A stretch of 49,359 bases of DNA from assembly GCA_945868725.1 (NCBI GenBank), contig CAMBMU010000011.1:1-49359 (forward strand), given 5' to 3'. Numbering within the stretch: the stretch's first letter is position 1; each line of letters opens with the position of its first letter. Made by a program: the position numbers and the translations under genes. Below the pieces are notes generated by a model. It made no database searches, had not been told where the DNA came from, and was given only the letters and a program-made list of their open reading frames with translations. The DNA comes from Spirosoma fluviale (GTDB lineage Bacteria; Bacteroidota; Bacteroidia; Cytophagales; Cyclobacteriaceae). Shown in pieces: positions 1-7,407 of the stretch.

Positions 1-15
1 CGTACTGCCATAGTT

Positions 16-558
16 TCAATATCCCAATGCTCTCGCTATCCTAAAAATCGCAATTACCGACAAGGAATCGGTTATTTTACCGGTCATAACCCATTCCAAT
101 GCCTCCACAAAAGGAAGTTTTTTGATGCTAATGTCTTCGGTGTCTTCAAATTCTGGTTCGCCTTCAGTCAGACCCTGAGCCAAGAAAATGTACCCTACCT
201 CGTCGGTTACTGAGTTGGAGGTATGGATCAGCTGTAGCTCAGTCCATTGGCTAGCAGTCAGCCCTGTTTCCTCTTTCAATTCTCGCTTTGCAGAAGCTAG
301 CGTATCTCCTTCCAAGGGGCCACCACCCATCGGGACTTCCCAGGAGTAGGCATCCAACGCATAGCGGTATTGACCTACCAGCCAGGTATTCCCTTCTTCA
401 TCAATCGGAAGAATGGCAATGGCTTTGTGTTTGAAATGGGTTTTCCCATAAATACCATCCTTTCCCGAAGGGGTGAGCACTTCGTGATGCTCCACACGAA
501 TCCAAGGGTTCTCGTATACCGTGGCTTTGGATTTAGTTTTCCAAGGGTTTTCTGTCAT
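16..558 (-). CDS. NUDIX hydrolase (ADP-ribose pyrophosphatase-like)
   Basis: Cytosolic pyrophosphohydrolase that would cleave a nucleoside diphosphate linked to another group; ADP-ribose or ADP-sugars are likely substrates by family resemblance, not proven here. The protein is 180 aa from the first ATG. The Nudix box lies at about residues 78-100 and ends REL-K-EE-T-GL, so the metal-binding core is intact, although the box's first conserved Glu is a Gly. The upstream stretch QYRY...WEVPMGGG is typical of the ADPRase group. A TTG codon 9 bases upstream could extend the frame by three residues but the ATG at 558 is the likelier start. It lies directly behind the terminator of the Lrp/AsnC gene. 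Confidence 0.9.
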   Translation of the reverse strand: MTENPWKTKSKATVYENPWIRVEHHEVLTPSGKDGIYGKTHFKHKAIAILPIDEEGNTWLVGQYRYALDAYSWEVPMGGGPLEGDTLASAKRELKEETGLTASQWTELQLIHTSNSVTDEVGYIFLAQGLTEGEPEFEDTEDISIKKLPFVEALEWVMTGKITDSLSVIAIFRIARALGY

Positions 559-564
559 GGCATT

Positions 565-592
565 CAAAAAAAAAGGGTGGCATGGCCACCCT
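565..592 (-). terminator. Rho-independent terminator of the Lrp/AsnC gene
   Basis: A perfect 8-bp stem (574-581 with 585-592, AGGGTGGC/GCCACCCT) with a 3-base loop is followed on the minus strand by a run of nine T at 565-573. It lies 18 bases beyond the stop codon of the regulator gene and only 16 bases before the ATG of the NUDIX gene, so it separates the two transcripts. Confidence 0.85.
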
Positions 593-610
593 AAAATTCT
601 TTTAGGCTAA

Positions 611-1093
611 TTAAGCTGGAATTGGAAGTACTTTGGAATCCTTAAAAGTAGAAAGAATCACCATGGATTGCATGGAGTCCACTTCTTTGATTTCAGAAAC
701 CTTTTCAAGCATCAGTTTTTGATAAGCCATGATGTCCTTGGCAATAATCTTTAAGATAAAATCACCTGTTCCAGTGATGTGGTGACATTCAATCACCTCC
801 TGAATCAGGTTGATTTCTTTCATGAATGCATCAATATTTCCCTTGTTGTGGCCAATTAAGCTTACCAAAACAAAAGTGCTTACACCTAGTCCAATTTTTT
901 CTGGATCCAACTTCGCGTGGTAACTCTTAATAATCCCAGATTGCTCCAATTTCTTCACACGCTCCAAGGTGGGAGCTGGAGATAGCCCTATATCCTTAGA
1001 AAGCTGTGCATTGGTGATTTTGGCATTGCTCTGAAGTATTTCCAAAATACTTCGATCGATCTTATCGAATTTAATTCGAATGTTGCTATCCAT
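611..1093 (-). CDS. Lrp/AsnC family transcriptional regulator
   Basis: DNA-binding regulator of the feast/famine family, usually an octamer or dimer assembly that senses amino acids. At 160 aa it has family-typical length. An AsnC-type helix-turn-helix spans about residues 10-55 (IDRSILEILQSNAKITNAQL, then LSPAPTLERVKKLE), and the C-terminal RAM/ligand domain covers about 70-150 with the characteristic HHITGTGDFILKI segment. Its target genes and effector cannot be read from the sequence. It is monocistronic: own promoter candidate upstream, strong terminator downstream. Confidence 0.92.
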   Translation of the reverse strand: MDSNIRIKFDKIDRSILEILQSNAKITNAQLSKDIGLSPAPTLERVKKLEQSGIIKSYHAKLDPEKIGLGVSTFVLVSLIGHNKGNIDAFMKEINLIQEVIECHHITGTGDFILKIIAKDIMAYQKLMLEKVSEIKEVDSMQSMVILSTFKDSKVLPIPA

Positions 1094-1124
1094 TTTTTTG
1101 TGCTTTACAAAATATTATGTGGTG

Positions 1125-1132
1125 CAAATTTA
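1125..1132 (-). promoter_or_regulatory. Candidate -7 box for the Lrp/AsnC gene
   Basis: On the minus strand this reads TAAATTTG, an exact match to the Bacteroidota -7 consensus TAnnTTTG, 31 bases before the ATG. No clear TTG -33 element lies at the usual distance, so this is a motif match only. Confidence 0.45.
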
Positions 1133-1298
1133 CAATAAATGATGAAAGTTCTATGAGTAAGCAGATGTTTTTTAAGGTGAAATCCGAATTTTGTTAAAGA
1201 TTACGAACAATAAAACGAATAATCCACTTAATTGGATCTCATTTTTCCACGAATTCAAATTATCTATGGCAAATGAAAAAAATAAGGGTTAGCAGTTC

Positions 1299-2486
1299 TT
1301 ACAGTTTATTCTTTTTGATAAAATTTCTCGCTTCCTGATGCGCCGGATGCTTTCGTTTTGCATACCTTTTCACTTGGTTGAAATAGGTTTTTGCCAACGC
1401 TTTATTTTTTTCGGCAGTTGCTATCTTTCCTAAAGAAATTAAGGAGAACAAATAATAGCCACTCTCCTGAGATTCAGATTCTTCTCCAAGTGTTGCAGTC
1501 TTGGAATAATAGCGCTTTGCCTCTATCGTATTTCCTATCCGGTAATAGTATTCCCCCAAATAAAATGCAGCATAGCGCCCACTCGTGGCTTCGTATCCAA
1601 ATTGCTTCTGCTCCATCCGATCCATGATCTCTAGGGATTCCTGCATGGCCTGCGTCCACTTTCCAGTCGTGTAGAGGTAGCGCGCATAGGAACGGTGGAA
1701 ATAGGGATTGTTTGGGAATTTTTCGTGAAGGTATTCCACAATCCGCAAGGCATCTTCTGGCCTTTTCTCCTCCGAACCGTACAATCTAAATAGGAAGTAC
1801 TGGGCTTCCACTCGTGTGTAGAAAGCGTTAGATGCTACCTTTTCAAGTTGCGATAGACCCAGCTTTTTGTTCCCCTTTGGAAATAGGGCCAGCACGGGCT
1901 TCAACAAGGGGTAATTCTCTGGGATCCACACTGAAAAATAGTTGAATAAGGCATCACCAAGCAGGAGTTCAGGATTAAACTCCTGTTCTCCCCTACTCAT
2001 TTCCATGTACTTCAGTGCATTTTTCCCTGCAAATGTGGCCTTCGTCCAACTTTTACGTTCGCTATACAAGCGCCCTTGGAATCCATGCCCTGCTGCTAAA
2101 AAAAATGCCGCTTCCTTATTTTTAGGATTTTGATCCAACATTTTTTCAGCTTTGGCATTGGCACGGTCTAGGTATTGGATGAAAATATTGTCATATCGCT
2201 TGTTGTCGACATTAATTTCAATTCGCCACCAGTAGCCAATAGCCATCAGAAAATCCGGCAAAGGATGCTCAGGATATTGGTACATGATCACAGCAAAATC
2301 CCGTTCCGCCGTAGCGAAATCAAAATTATACATGCTATTAATCGACTTCGTAATTCGGTATTGAAGCCCCCTATCCAAAAGCAAATAGGGAGCATTTGCT
2401 GTTCCTGGCGCTTGTGCCTGTAGCCTTTCTACCGGGAGGCACACAAAAAAAAGAAGAAAAGCAAGCAGATGAAAGACCTGACGCAT
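1299..2486 (-). CDS. Secreted tetratricopeptide-repeat protein
   Basis: 395 aa. An N-terminal signal peptide of about 24 residues (hydrophobic core LLAFLLFFVCLP, ending near LQAQ) points to periplasmic or outer-membrane location. The rest is alpha-helical with several degenerate TPR units, for example the segments around ATAERDFAVIMYQYPEHP, EDALRIVEYLHEKFPNNP and GNTIEAKRYYSKTATLGE. Bacteroidota encode many such proteins as scaffolds; no specific partner is suggested here. It is divergent from the downstream membrane-protein gene with a 78-base gap and has an exact -7 motif on its own strand. Confidence 0.8.
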   Translation of the reverse strand: MRQVFHLLAFLLFFVCLPVERLQAQAPGTANAPYLLLDRGLQYRITKSINSMYNFDFATAERDFAVIMYQYPEHPLPDFLMAIGYWWRIEINVDNKRYDNIFIQYLDRANAKAEKMLDQNPKNKEAAFFLAAGHGFQGRLYSERKSWTKATFAGKNALKYMEMSRGEQEFNPELLLGDALFNYFSVWIPENYPLLKPVLALFPKGNKKLGLSQLEKVASNAFYTRVEAQYFLFRLYGSEEKRPEDALRIVEYLHEKFPNNPYFHRSYARYLYTTGKWTQAMQESLEIMDRMEQKQFGYEATSGRYAAFYLGEYYYRIGNTIEAKRYYSKTATLGEESESQESGYYLFSLISLGKIATAEKNKALAKTYFNQVKRYAKRKHPAHQEARNFIKKNKL

Positions 2487-2508
2487 AGCTCTTAGTTGGT
2501 TTACGATG

Positions 2509-2516
2509 CAAATCTA
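2509..2516 (-). promoter_or_regulatory. Candidate -7 box for the TPR protein gene
   Basis: On the minus strand this reads TAGATTTG, an exact TAnnTTTG match 22 bases before the ATG, in the 78-base gap between two divergent genes. A less perfect match (TAGATTTA, 2539-2546) faces the plus-strand gene. Confidence 0.45.
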
Positions 2517-2564
2517 CGGTGAATTCAATACAAACGTTTAGATTTACAAGGATAAGACGAGAAA

Positions 2565-3212
2565 ATGGCAACAGCACCTTCCCCTTTGGCTCAAAAAATT
2601 TCAGAGGCCCTAGACTTTGATAAGCGACTTTTCTTCGTTGTACTTGTACTTACCTTTCTTGTAATCAGGTACTTGACGAATACCCTCGTTTTGGAGGCCA
2701 TTCCTGATTCGGAACGATTGGAGGCTCAGGGTGACCTGCTATTTTTTCATATTTTTAACACGCTTAACTACTTTTGGACACCCTTTGCGCTGCTCTGGAA
2801 GTTTACAGTCATTGCCTTTCTTTTCTGGTCCATCGGCCTGACTATCGGATACAAAGTAAAGTTTAAAGCACTCTGGCAATTTGCTTTGGTAGCCGAACTC
2901 ATCTTTATTTTCCCAGAACTGCTCCGCTTACTCTGGTATATGAATCCAACGGGAACGGTGAGTTACCTCGAAATTCAAAATTTTGAGCCCTTATCTGCCC
3001 TCTGGCTTGTAGGCCCAGAAAATGTGCAAGAACGATTTCACTACCCGCTATCGTTACTAAATCTATTTGAAATTGGCTATGGAGTAGCTTGGGTGATTGG
3101 ATTTCACACGATTAGTCGTCGAAGCATCCAAGAGAGCATCCCTGTAGTGCTGCTATCCTATTTCCTGCCCTTGCTGCTTTGGTTGGCATTTTATGCATCC
3201 TCCTTCCGCTAG
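2565..3212 (+). CDS. Uncharacterised five-helix inner-membrane protein
   Basis: 215 aa. I do not recognise the family with certainty. Hydrophobic segments at about 22-42, 72-98, 100-125, 165-185 and 190-212 predict five membrane helices, with a short cytosolic N-terminus and no signal peptide. No catalytic motif is visible. The stop codon shares the palindromic CTAG at 3209-3212 with the stop of the convergent DUF2256 gene. Confidence 0.75.
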   Translation: MATAPSPLAQKISEALDFDKRLFFVVLVLTFLVIRYLTNTLVLEAIPDSERLEAQGDLLFFHIFNTLNYFWTPFALLWKFTVIAFLFWSIGLTIGYKVKFKALWQFALVAELIFIFPELLRLLWYMNPTGTVSYLEIQNFEPLSALWLVGPENVQERFHYPLSLLNLFEIGYGVAWVIGFHTISRRSIQESIPVVLLSYFLPLLLWLAFYASSFR

Positions 3213-3355
3213 GCTGGCTTTAACTTTTTAGCATCTCCCCGACAACGGTCGGAGCAATACTTGACTTCCTCCCAGTTTTTTTCCCATTTTTTCCGCCAAG
3301 TAAAGGGACGGTTGCAAACCACACAGATTTTGGTGGGTAAGTGTTGCTTTTTCAT
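3209..3355 (-). CDS. DUF2256 small zinc-ribbon protein
   Basis: 48 aa from the ATG at 3355, which follows the photolyase-like stop codon by a single base, so translation is probably coupled. Four cysteines (C11, C14, C34, C38) form a CxxC...CxxxC pattern consistent with one zinc ion. Several Trp and basic residues lie between the pairs. The family is uncharacterised but recurs beside photolyase/cryptochrome-like genes, as here. It could be a structural or nucleic-acid-binding accessory of the flavoprotein; that is inference. An upstream in-frame extension exists but overlaps the photolyase-like coding sequence. Confidence 0.85.
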   Translation of the reverse strand: MKKQHLPTKICVVCNRPFTWRKKWEKNWEEVKYCSDRCRGDAKKLKPA

Positions 3356-3356
3356 T

Positions 3357-4823
3357 TCAGGACCAACGTTTAGAAAGGGTATGCTTGGCCAACACGCGCA
3401 CCGCATCAGCTACCACTTCAGGAGCCTTTTGAGCCGCCCAGATACGGTCCCTAGCCTCAGCTGCTGCCTTTTCCACGTGGACTATGGGATAAGGGTACGT
3501 TTCGCCATAGGCAAAATCGAGCCCCTGCAACTCTATGGGAGTCAGTTCCCAAGGTGTATGCAAAAATGCCAGGGGCACAGGCGCCAGCTCAGGCACCCAT
3601 TTGCGGATAAATACACCCTCTGGATCTTGTTCTTGAGATTGCTTGACGGGATTGTAGATGCGCACGGTATTGATCCCCGTGACACCAGCCTGCATTTGAA
3701 GTTGGGGATAGTGGATGCCCGGCTCAAAATCTAAAAATTGCTGCGCAAGGTGGGCAGAACCCGACTTCCAAGGCTGGCTCAAGTGGTGGGTAAGAAAAGA
3801 AACCACCATGGCCCGCATGCGGAAGTTAATGTAGCCTGTCTCGCGCAAGCAGCGCATACAGGCATCCACGAGGGGAAAGCCTGTCTTGCCCTCTTCCCAT
3901 GCCTTGATCCAAGCGGGTTGTGGAGTGTAGGGAAATGACAAAAATCCACGGTTGATGGGCTCTTTTTCCATACGGGACTCCATCTCAAATTTTTGGATAA
4001 AGTGGCAATGCCACCTCAAACGCGACTGGAAATTAGCCAGGTTACGGGCTTGAAAACCAGTGGCTGCCTTTTCTGTAGCCGCTTGAAACACTTCCCGGAG
4101 CGAGAGGCATCCCCAGGCCAAATAAGGAGATAGCCGACTACAGCCAGTTCGACTTCCTTCGGGCTTGCTAATCTGTTTGCTGTAGTTTTTGACGCGCTCC
4201 TCAAGAAAACTTTTCAAGTACTTACGCCCGTTTCGTTCTCCTCCAGGCTGCATGATGTCCTGTGAAGTGATCCAAATTTCAGGCAAGGTGGTGAAGACCT
4301 GCTTGAGTTGCTGCGCTTCAGGAATGGGAACGAAGGTAGCCCGATCATAGGCCGGATGAGCGAGTGGAGCAGTCATAAAGGCATGCCAAAAAGACTCCCA
4401 TCCCCTTCTGTTTTTGCGTTTGCGCTGCACACCCTGCTGCTGGTATTCATTCCAAGGGATGCCCTTGGCACTGAAATAAGCAGCCATCTCCCGGTCTCGG
4501 GCGTAAGTGACCTCGATACCCGTTTCCTGATGCGAATAGACGGACTGTATGGAATAGTCTTGCTGGATTTGGGTAAAAACCGTTTTTACTTCGTCTCTAA
4601 CGATCAACAGATTGGCCTGCATTGGAACTAATCGCTGCTCCATGTCTTTGAGGCTTTCGCAGACAAAACGCCAATGCCGATCGCTGCTTTGCGGAGCAGC
4701 CAGCAGAGAAGGTTCGAAGCAGTACAGCAGAAGGATCGGGAATCCTGCGGCAATGGCTTCAGCCAAGGGTTGGTGATCACTCAACCTCAAATCACGCTTC
4801 AACCAAACCACAGAAATTTTCAT
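3357..4823 (-). CDS. Cryptochrome/photolyase-family FAD protein
   Basis: 488 aa from the start [17 protein letters not shown]. The N-terminal photolyase alpha/beta domain (about 1-130) is followed by the helical FAD-binding domain (about 260-450) with [28 protein letters not shown] and RIYNPVKQ. It would be a light-dependent DNA repair enzyme or a light sensor. Where class I photolyases usually carry a Trp-rich W-x-W-x-AGTGTD segment, this protein reads [12 protein letters not shown], suggesting a divergent subgroup. It forms an operon with the DUF2256 gene (1-base gap) and is divergent from the TIGR03643 gene. A 9-residue upstream extension is possible but runs into the intergenic palindrome. 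Confidence 0.9.
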   Translation of the reverse strand: MKISVVWLKRDLRLSDHQPLAEAIAAGFPILLLYCFEPSLLAAPQSSDRHWRFVCESLKDMEQRLVPMQANLLIVRDEVKTVFTQIQQDYSIQSVYSHQETGIEVTYARDREMAAYFSAKGIPWNEYQQQGVQRKRKNRRGWESFWHAFMTAPLAHPAYDRATFVPIPEAQQLKQVFTTLPEIWITSQDIMQPGGERNGRKYLKSFLEERVKNYSKQISKPEGSRTGCSRLSPYLAWGCLSLREVFQAATEKAATGFQARNLANFQSRLRWHCHFIQKFEMESRMEKEPINRGFLSFPYTPQPAWIKAWEEGKTGFPLVDACMRCLRETGYINFRMRAMVVSFLTHHLSQPWKSGSAHLAQQFLDFEPGIHYPQLQMQAGVTGINTVRIYNPVKQSQEQDPEGVFIRKWVPELAPVPLAFLHTPWELTPIELQGLDFAYGETYPYPIVHVEKAAAEARDRIWAAQKAPEVVADAVRVLAKHTLSKRWS

Positions 4824-4869
4824 ATTTTTAAAACCTTGGAAGCAGCTCAAGGTTTTAAGAATATGAAAA
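4817..4869. promoter_or_regulatory. Large palindrome spanning two divergent start codons
   Basis: Arms 4817-4838 and 4848-4869 match at 21 of 22 positions around a 9-base centre. The ATG of the photolyase-like gene and the ATG of the TIGR03643 gene lie in mirror-image positions inside the arms. The core ACCTTG-N9-CAAGGT (4833-4853, 21 bp) resembles the operator layout of MerR-family regulators. Each arm holds a -7-like element (TATTTTTA toward the plus strand). It is probably a shared divergent promoter/operator; the regulator is not in the window. Confidence 0.75.
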
Positions 4870-5147
4870 AATTAAAAGAGCTTCCGCTCTCGGATATTGA
4901 TCGCATTATCGAAATGGCCTGGGAGGACCGTACCCCATTTGATGCGATTTTGAGTCAATTTGGAATTACTGAAGGAGAGACCATTCAGCTGATGCGCCTC
5001 CATATGAAGAAAAGTTCATTCAAAATGTGGCGTGCTCGGGTGCAAGGCCGCAGTACCAAACACAGTAAAAAAGCCCCTGAAGACCTACTTACCTTCAAAT
5101 CCAGGATGCAAAAGGGCATAGCCCTCAACAAAATGCCAAAGCGGTAA
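4863..5147 (+). CDS. TIGR03643 family small protein
   Basis: 94 aa from the ATG at 4863. The N-terminal half ([20 protein letters not shown], then a helix ending [14 protein letters not shown]) looks like a helix-turn-helix-like fold, followed by [19 protein letters not shown], rich in basic residues. The family is uncharacterised; I recognise it as one that often neighbours photolyase/cryptochrome-like genes. With DUF2256 it makes a three-gene unit around the flavoprotein. DNA or RNA binding is a reasonable guess from the basic C-terminus, nothing more. The frame extends upstream, but only by reading through the palindrome and into the photolyase-like gene. Confidence 0.85.
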   Translation: MKKLKELPLSDIDRIIEMAWEDRTPFDAILSQFGITEGETIQLMRLHMKKSSFKMWRARVQGRSTKHSKKAPEDLLTFKSRMQKGIALNKMPKR

Positions 5148-5195
5148 AACGCAAAAACAGTGCAAAATTTAGTTGATTCTAGAACTCGAGCAGCT

Positions 5196-6068
5196 TTACT
5201 TCTTCTTGTTCCAAGGATAAGTAAGTTGATGCCAAAAAGTTTTAGGGAAAGTTTCCACCCGTTCAAATCCTAGAGGCTCGTTTGCGTTTTGATTGGGGAT
5301 ATAAGCTGTGCCAAAGAGGTAGTCCCAGAGGCTGAGCGAAATTCCATAGTTCACCCCTTGACGCTCTGCTGGAATTTCTTTTGCATGGTGCCACAAATGC
5401 ATGACCGGATTATTCAATACATACTTCATGGGACCATAGGTGATTTTCACATTCGCATGGTTTAAATGACCAATCAAAATGGTGACCAAATGCAGGATAA
5501 AAAAGTCATCCAGCCCAAAGCCAATCATGGAAAGCGGAATGTATTGAACTGATTTGTAGACAATCGTCTCCATCCAATGGTAGCGCAGGTGCGCCGCAAA
5601 TCCCATCTGCTCTACAGAATGATGGACTTTATGAAATTCCCAAAGCCAAGGACTGTAATGCAGCCAACGGTGTACATTCCACTGAATAAAGTCTGCCAGC
5701 ACAAATAGAAGTAGGAATTGAGACCAAATTGGCCAAGAGGCAATTTGGAATGCAACTAGATTGGTGATCCCAAAAAGCGCTAGGAAATCGTTGAATGCCT
5801 CCACAGCTACATTGGATATCGCATTGTAACCAATCAAGGAGAATAGAAAGAAGTTGAAGAACATGTAAAAGCCATCCAACCAAAAATCCTCTCGAATAGC
5901 AGCCTGATTTTTACGCCATGGAAAAGCCAGCTCCAGTCCCCACACTACAACTGAAATACCAAGAAGCCACCAAAAATAGTTGTGCCACGAGGGATACAAA
6001 ATCTCAGCGCTCAGGTAATTCCAATACCCTACGTACCCATCTACAAATATCTGAACGTACTCTTGCAT
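5196..6068 (-). CDS. Fatty acid hydroxylase / sterol desaturase family protein
   Basis: 290 aa integral membrane di-iron oxygenase. Histidine clusters typical of the family are all present: HRWLH, HKVHH, a lone HANVK and a final HLWHH. Four or so membrane helices precede and separate them (segments around FWWLLGISVVVW, FYMFFNFFLFSLIG, FLLLFVLADFIQ). It would hydroxylate or desaturate a membrane lipid or carotenoid; the substrate is not evident. The start lies 7 bases beyond the TauE/SafE stop codon, so the two genes are probably cotranscribed. It converges on the TIGR03643 gene. Confidence 0.88.
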   Translation of the reverse strand: MQEYVQIFVDGYVGYWNYLSAEILYPSWHNYFWWLLGISVVVWGLELAFPWRKNQAAIREDFWLDGFYMFFNFFLFSLIGYNAISNVAVEAFNDFLALFGITNLVAFQIASWPIWSQFLLLFVLADFIQWNVHRWLHYSPWLWEFHKVHHSVEQMGFAAHLRYHWMETIVYKSVQYIPLSMIGFGLDDFFILHLVTILIGHLNHANVKITYGPMKYVLNNPVMHLWHHAKEIPAERQGVNYGISLSLWDYLFGTAYIPNQNANEPLGFERVETFPKTFWHQLTYPWNKKK

Positions 6069-6075
6069 ACTACTA

Positions 6076-6882
6076 TCAAACAGCTAACAATTCTTTGGTA
6101 ATGATATAAATTCCCATTAGTAACACAAACCACCCGAAACCTGTTTTGAGAACCCTCTCATTTATTTTTTTGGACAATGCACTTCCAATAAAAATTCCGA
6201 CAATGGATAATGCAGTGAAGATAAATAACATCTGCCAATCAATCGTCTGAGTAGAGAGGTCGCCCAAAAATCCAATTAGGGATTTGGCAGCAATAATGAG
6301 CAAGGAAGTCCCCACCGCCATTTTCATCGGAAGCTTCGCAAGTAATACCAAGGCTGGAATAATTAAGAATCCCCCACCAGCACCTACGATCCCCGTGATC
6401 AGCCCTACCACTGACCCTTCCAGCGCTATCATGGGAAAGTTGAATGCGACTGGTCCATCTTCCTCACAATCCTCACATTTTTTAGTGGTAATCATGGAGT
6501 AAGACGCGGCAAGCATGATCAGCGCAAAAAACACCATGATTCCAATATTTTTGGTAATGATAGCCTCTCCTAGCGTAAACAATGGATCTGGAAGTGCGGG
6601 CACCAAAAATTTACGGGTAAGAAAGACTGTAATAAAGGATGGAACAGCAAATACCAAAGCGGTTTTGTAATTGACCAATCCTTTTTTCATGTAAGTAACC
6701 GCACCTACCAATGAGGTACTCCCAACCACAAATAAGGAATAGGCAGTGGCCAAGACAGGATTTACACCCAAAATATAAACGAGAACAGGAACGGTTAAAA
6801 TAGATCCCCCACCGCCAATCAGCCCTAAGCTGATGCCAATAAAAATTGCGGCAGCAAAACCAGTGATTACGATACTATCCAT
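6076..6882 (-). CDS. TauE/SafE (TSUP) family anion exporter
   Basis: 268 aa, about eight membrane helices arranged as two homologous halves. Each half starts with a glycine-rich motif: LIGGGGSILTVPVLV near residue 20 and IVGAGGGFLIIPALV near 165. TSUP proteins export sulfite, sulfonates or other sulfur anions. A central cytosolic loop carries a CEDCEED motif that could bind metal or act in redox sensing. The promoter region contains a Crp-like palindrome at the class II position, and a Crp/Fnr gene lies 1.7 kb away, so the gene may belong to a sulfur-stress regulon. First gene of a two-gene operon with the desaturase-like gene. Confidence 0.88.
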   Translation of the reverse strand: MDSIVITGFAAAIFIGISLGLIGGGGSILTVPVLVYILGVNPVLATAYSLFVVGSTSLVGAVTYMKKGLVNYKTALVFAVPSFITVFLTRKFLVPALPDPLFTLGEAIITKNIGIMVFFALIMLAASYSMITTKKCEDCEEDGPVAFNFPMIALEGSVVGLITGIVGAGGGFLIIPALVLLAKLPMKMAVGTSLLIIAAKSLIGFLGDLSTQTIDWQMLFIFTALSIVGIFIGSALSKKINERVLKTGFGWFVLLMGIYIITKELLAV

Positions 6883-6909
6883 TCAGGAGGCAAGTTAGAA
6901 TTTACTTCT

Positions 6910-6954
6910 CAAAAGTAGGGCTCCCGGTTCCTTAAAAGCGGTGACAAATGTTAC
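6910..6954 (-). promoter_or_regulatory. Promoter of TauE/SafE gene with Crp-like operator
   Basis: The minus strand carries TACTTTTG (6910-6917), an exact -7 match, 28 bases before the ATG. A partial palindrome GTGACAAATGTTAC (6941-6954, 10 of 14 symmetric positions) is centred about 44 bases upstream of the expected transcription start, close to the -41.5 position used by Crp/Fnr activators. Confidence 0.5.
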
Positions 6955-6962
6955 ATGACTAA

Positions 6963-7097
6963 TTTAATACATCTTCAAAGCCAGGGATATTGGTGATGTG
7001 TCATGCACAGCAAAGCTTTTTGGACGAGCTATTCACCAAGAGTGATTCCATTCAAATGGCTTTTCATGGTGAGGCACCTCTACTCGTTTTGCGTTAA
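6963..7097 (+). pseudogene. C-terminal remnant of a universal stress protein gene
   Basis: This 44-codon open stretch follows an in-frame stop at 6960 and ends in TAA at 7095-7097. Its translation matches the end of Bacteroidota UspA proteins in style: GILVMCHAQQSFL, then DELFTKSDSIQMAFHG and the terminal PLLVLR. No ATG or upstream domain exists, so only the last quarter of a gene survives. Its stop codon directly abuts the stop of the Crp/Fnr fragment on the other strand. Confidence 0.65.
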
Positions 7098-7243
7098 CTA
7101 TTTGGCAATCAACTCTTCGAAGTCGTCTCGAATGTAGATGACGTTTCGACCCAATTCAATCCATTTTTTATTTTCCAATTGCTTCAAGAGTCTAGAAATC
7201 ACCTCTCGAGCAGTCCCCAATTCATTGGCGATTTCTTGGTTCA
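7098..7243 (-). pseudogene. Truncated Crp/Fnr paralogue (C-terminal HTH only)
   Basis: From QEIANELG to the stop this fragment encodes 46 residues, of which 42 are identical to the C-terminus of the intact Crp/Fnr gene at 8551-9207. The DNA differs at many third codon positions, so the copy is not recent. Homology ends abruptly near 7243; upstream there is only AT-rich sequence, and the cyclic-nucleotide-binding-like domain is missing. A short frame with a non-homologous leader continues to 7280 but is unlikely to be a functional gene. Confidence 0.8.
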
Positions 7244-7407
7244 AAAGTTTTACCGCGTAAAAAAAACTAAAAAAAGCCAATTTCTAGTCATTTAAACTAC
7301 AAAATCACCTTTAATTAAAGTTTCAAAAAGATAATAAATTCAAGCTAAATTACTTTGAAATAAGAATAAATTGAATTTTATTGCTACGTATCAAACAAAT
7401 AAAAATC

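Noticed and set aside
3261..3734. A 157-codon open frame on the plus strand opposite DUF2256 and the photolyase-like gene
   Set aside because: It spans two well-supported genes on the other strand and shows no domain or signal; antisense shadow.
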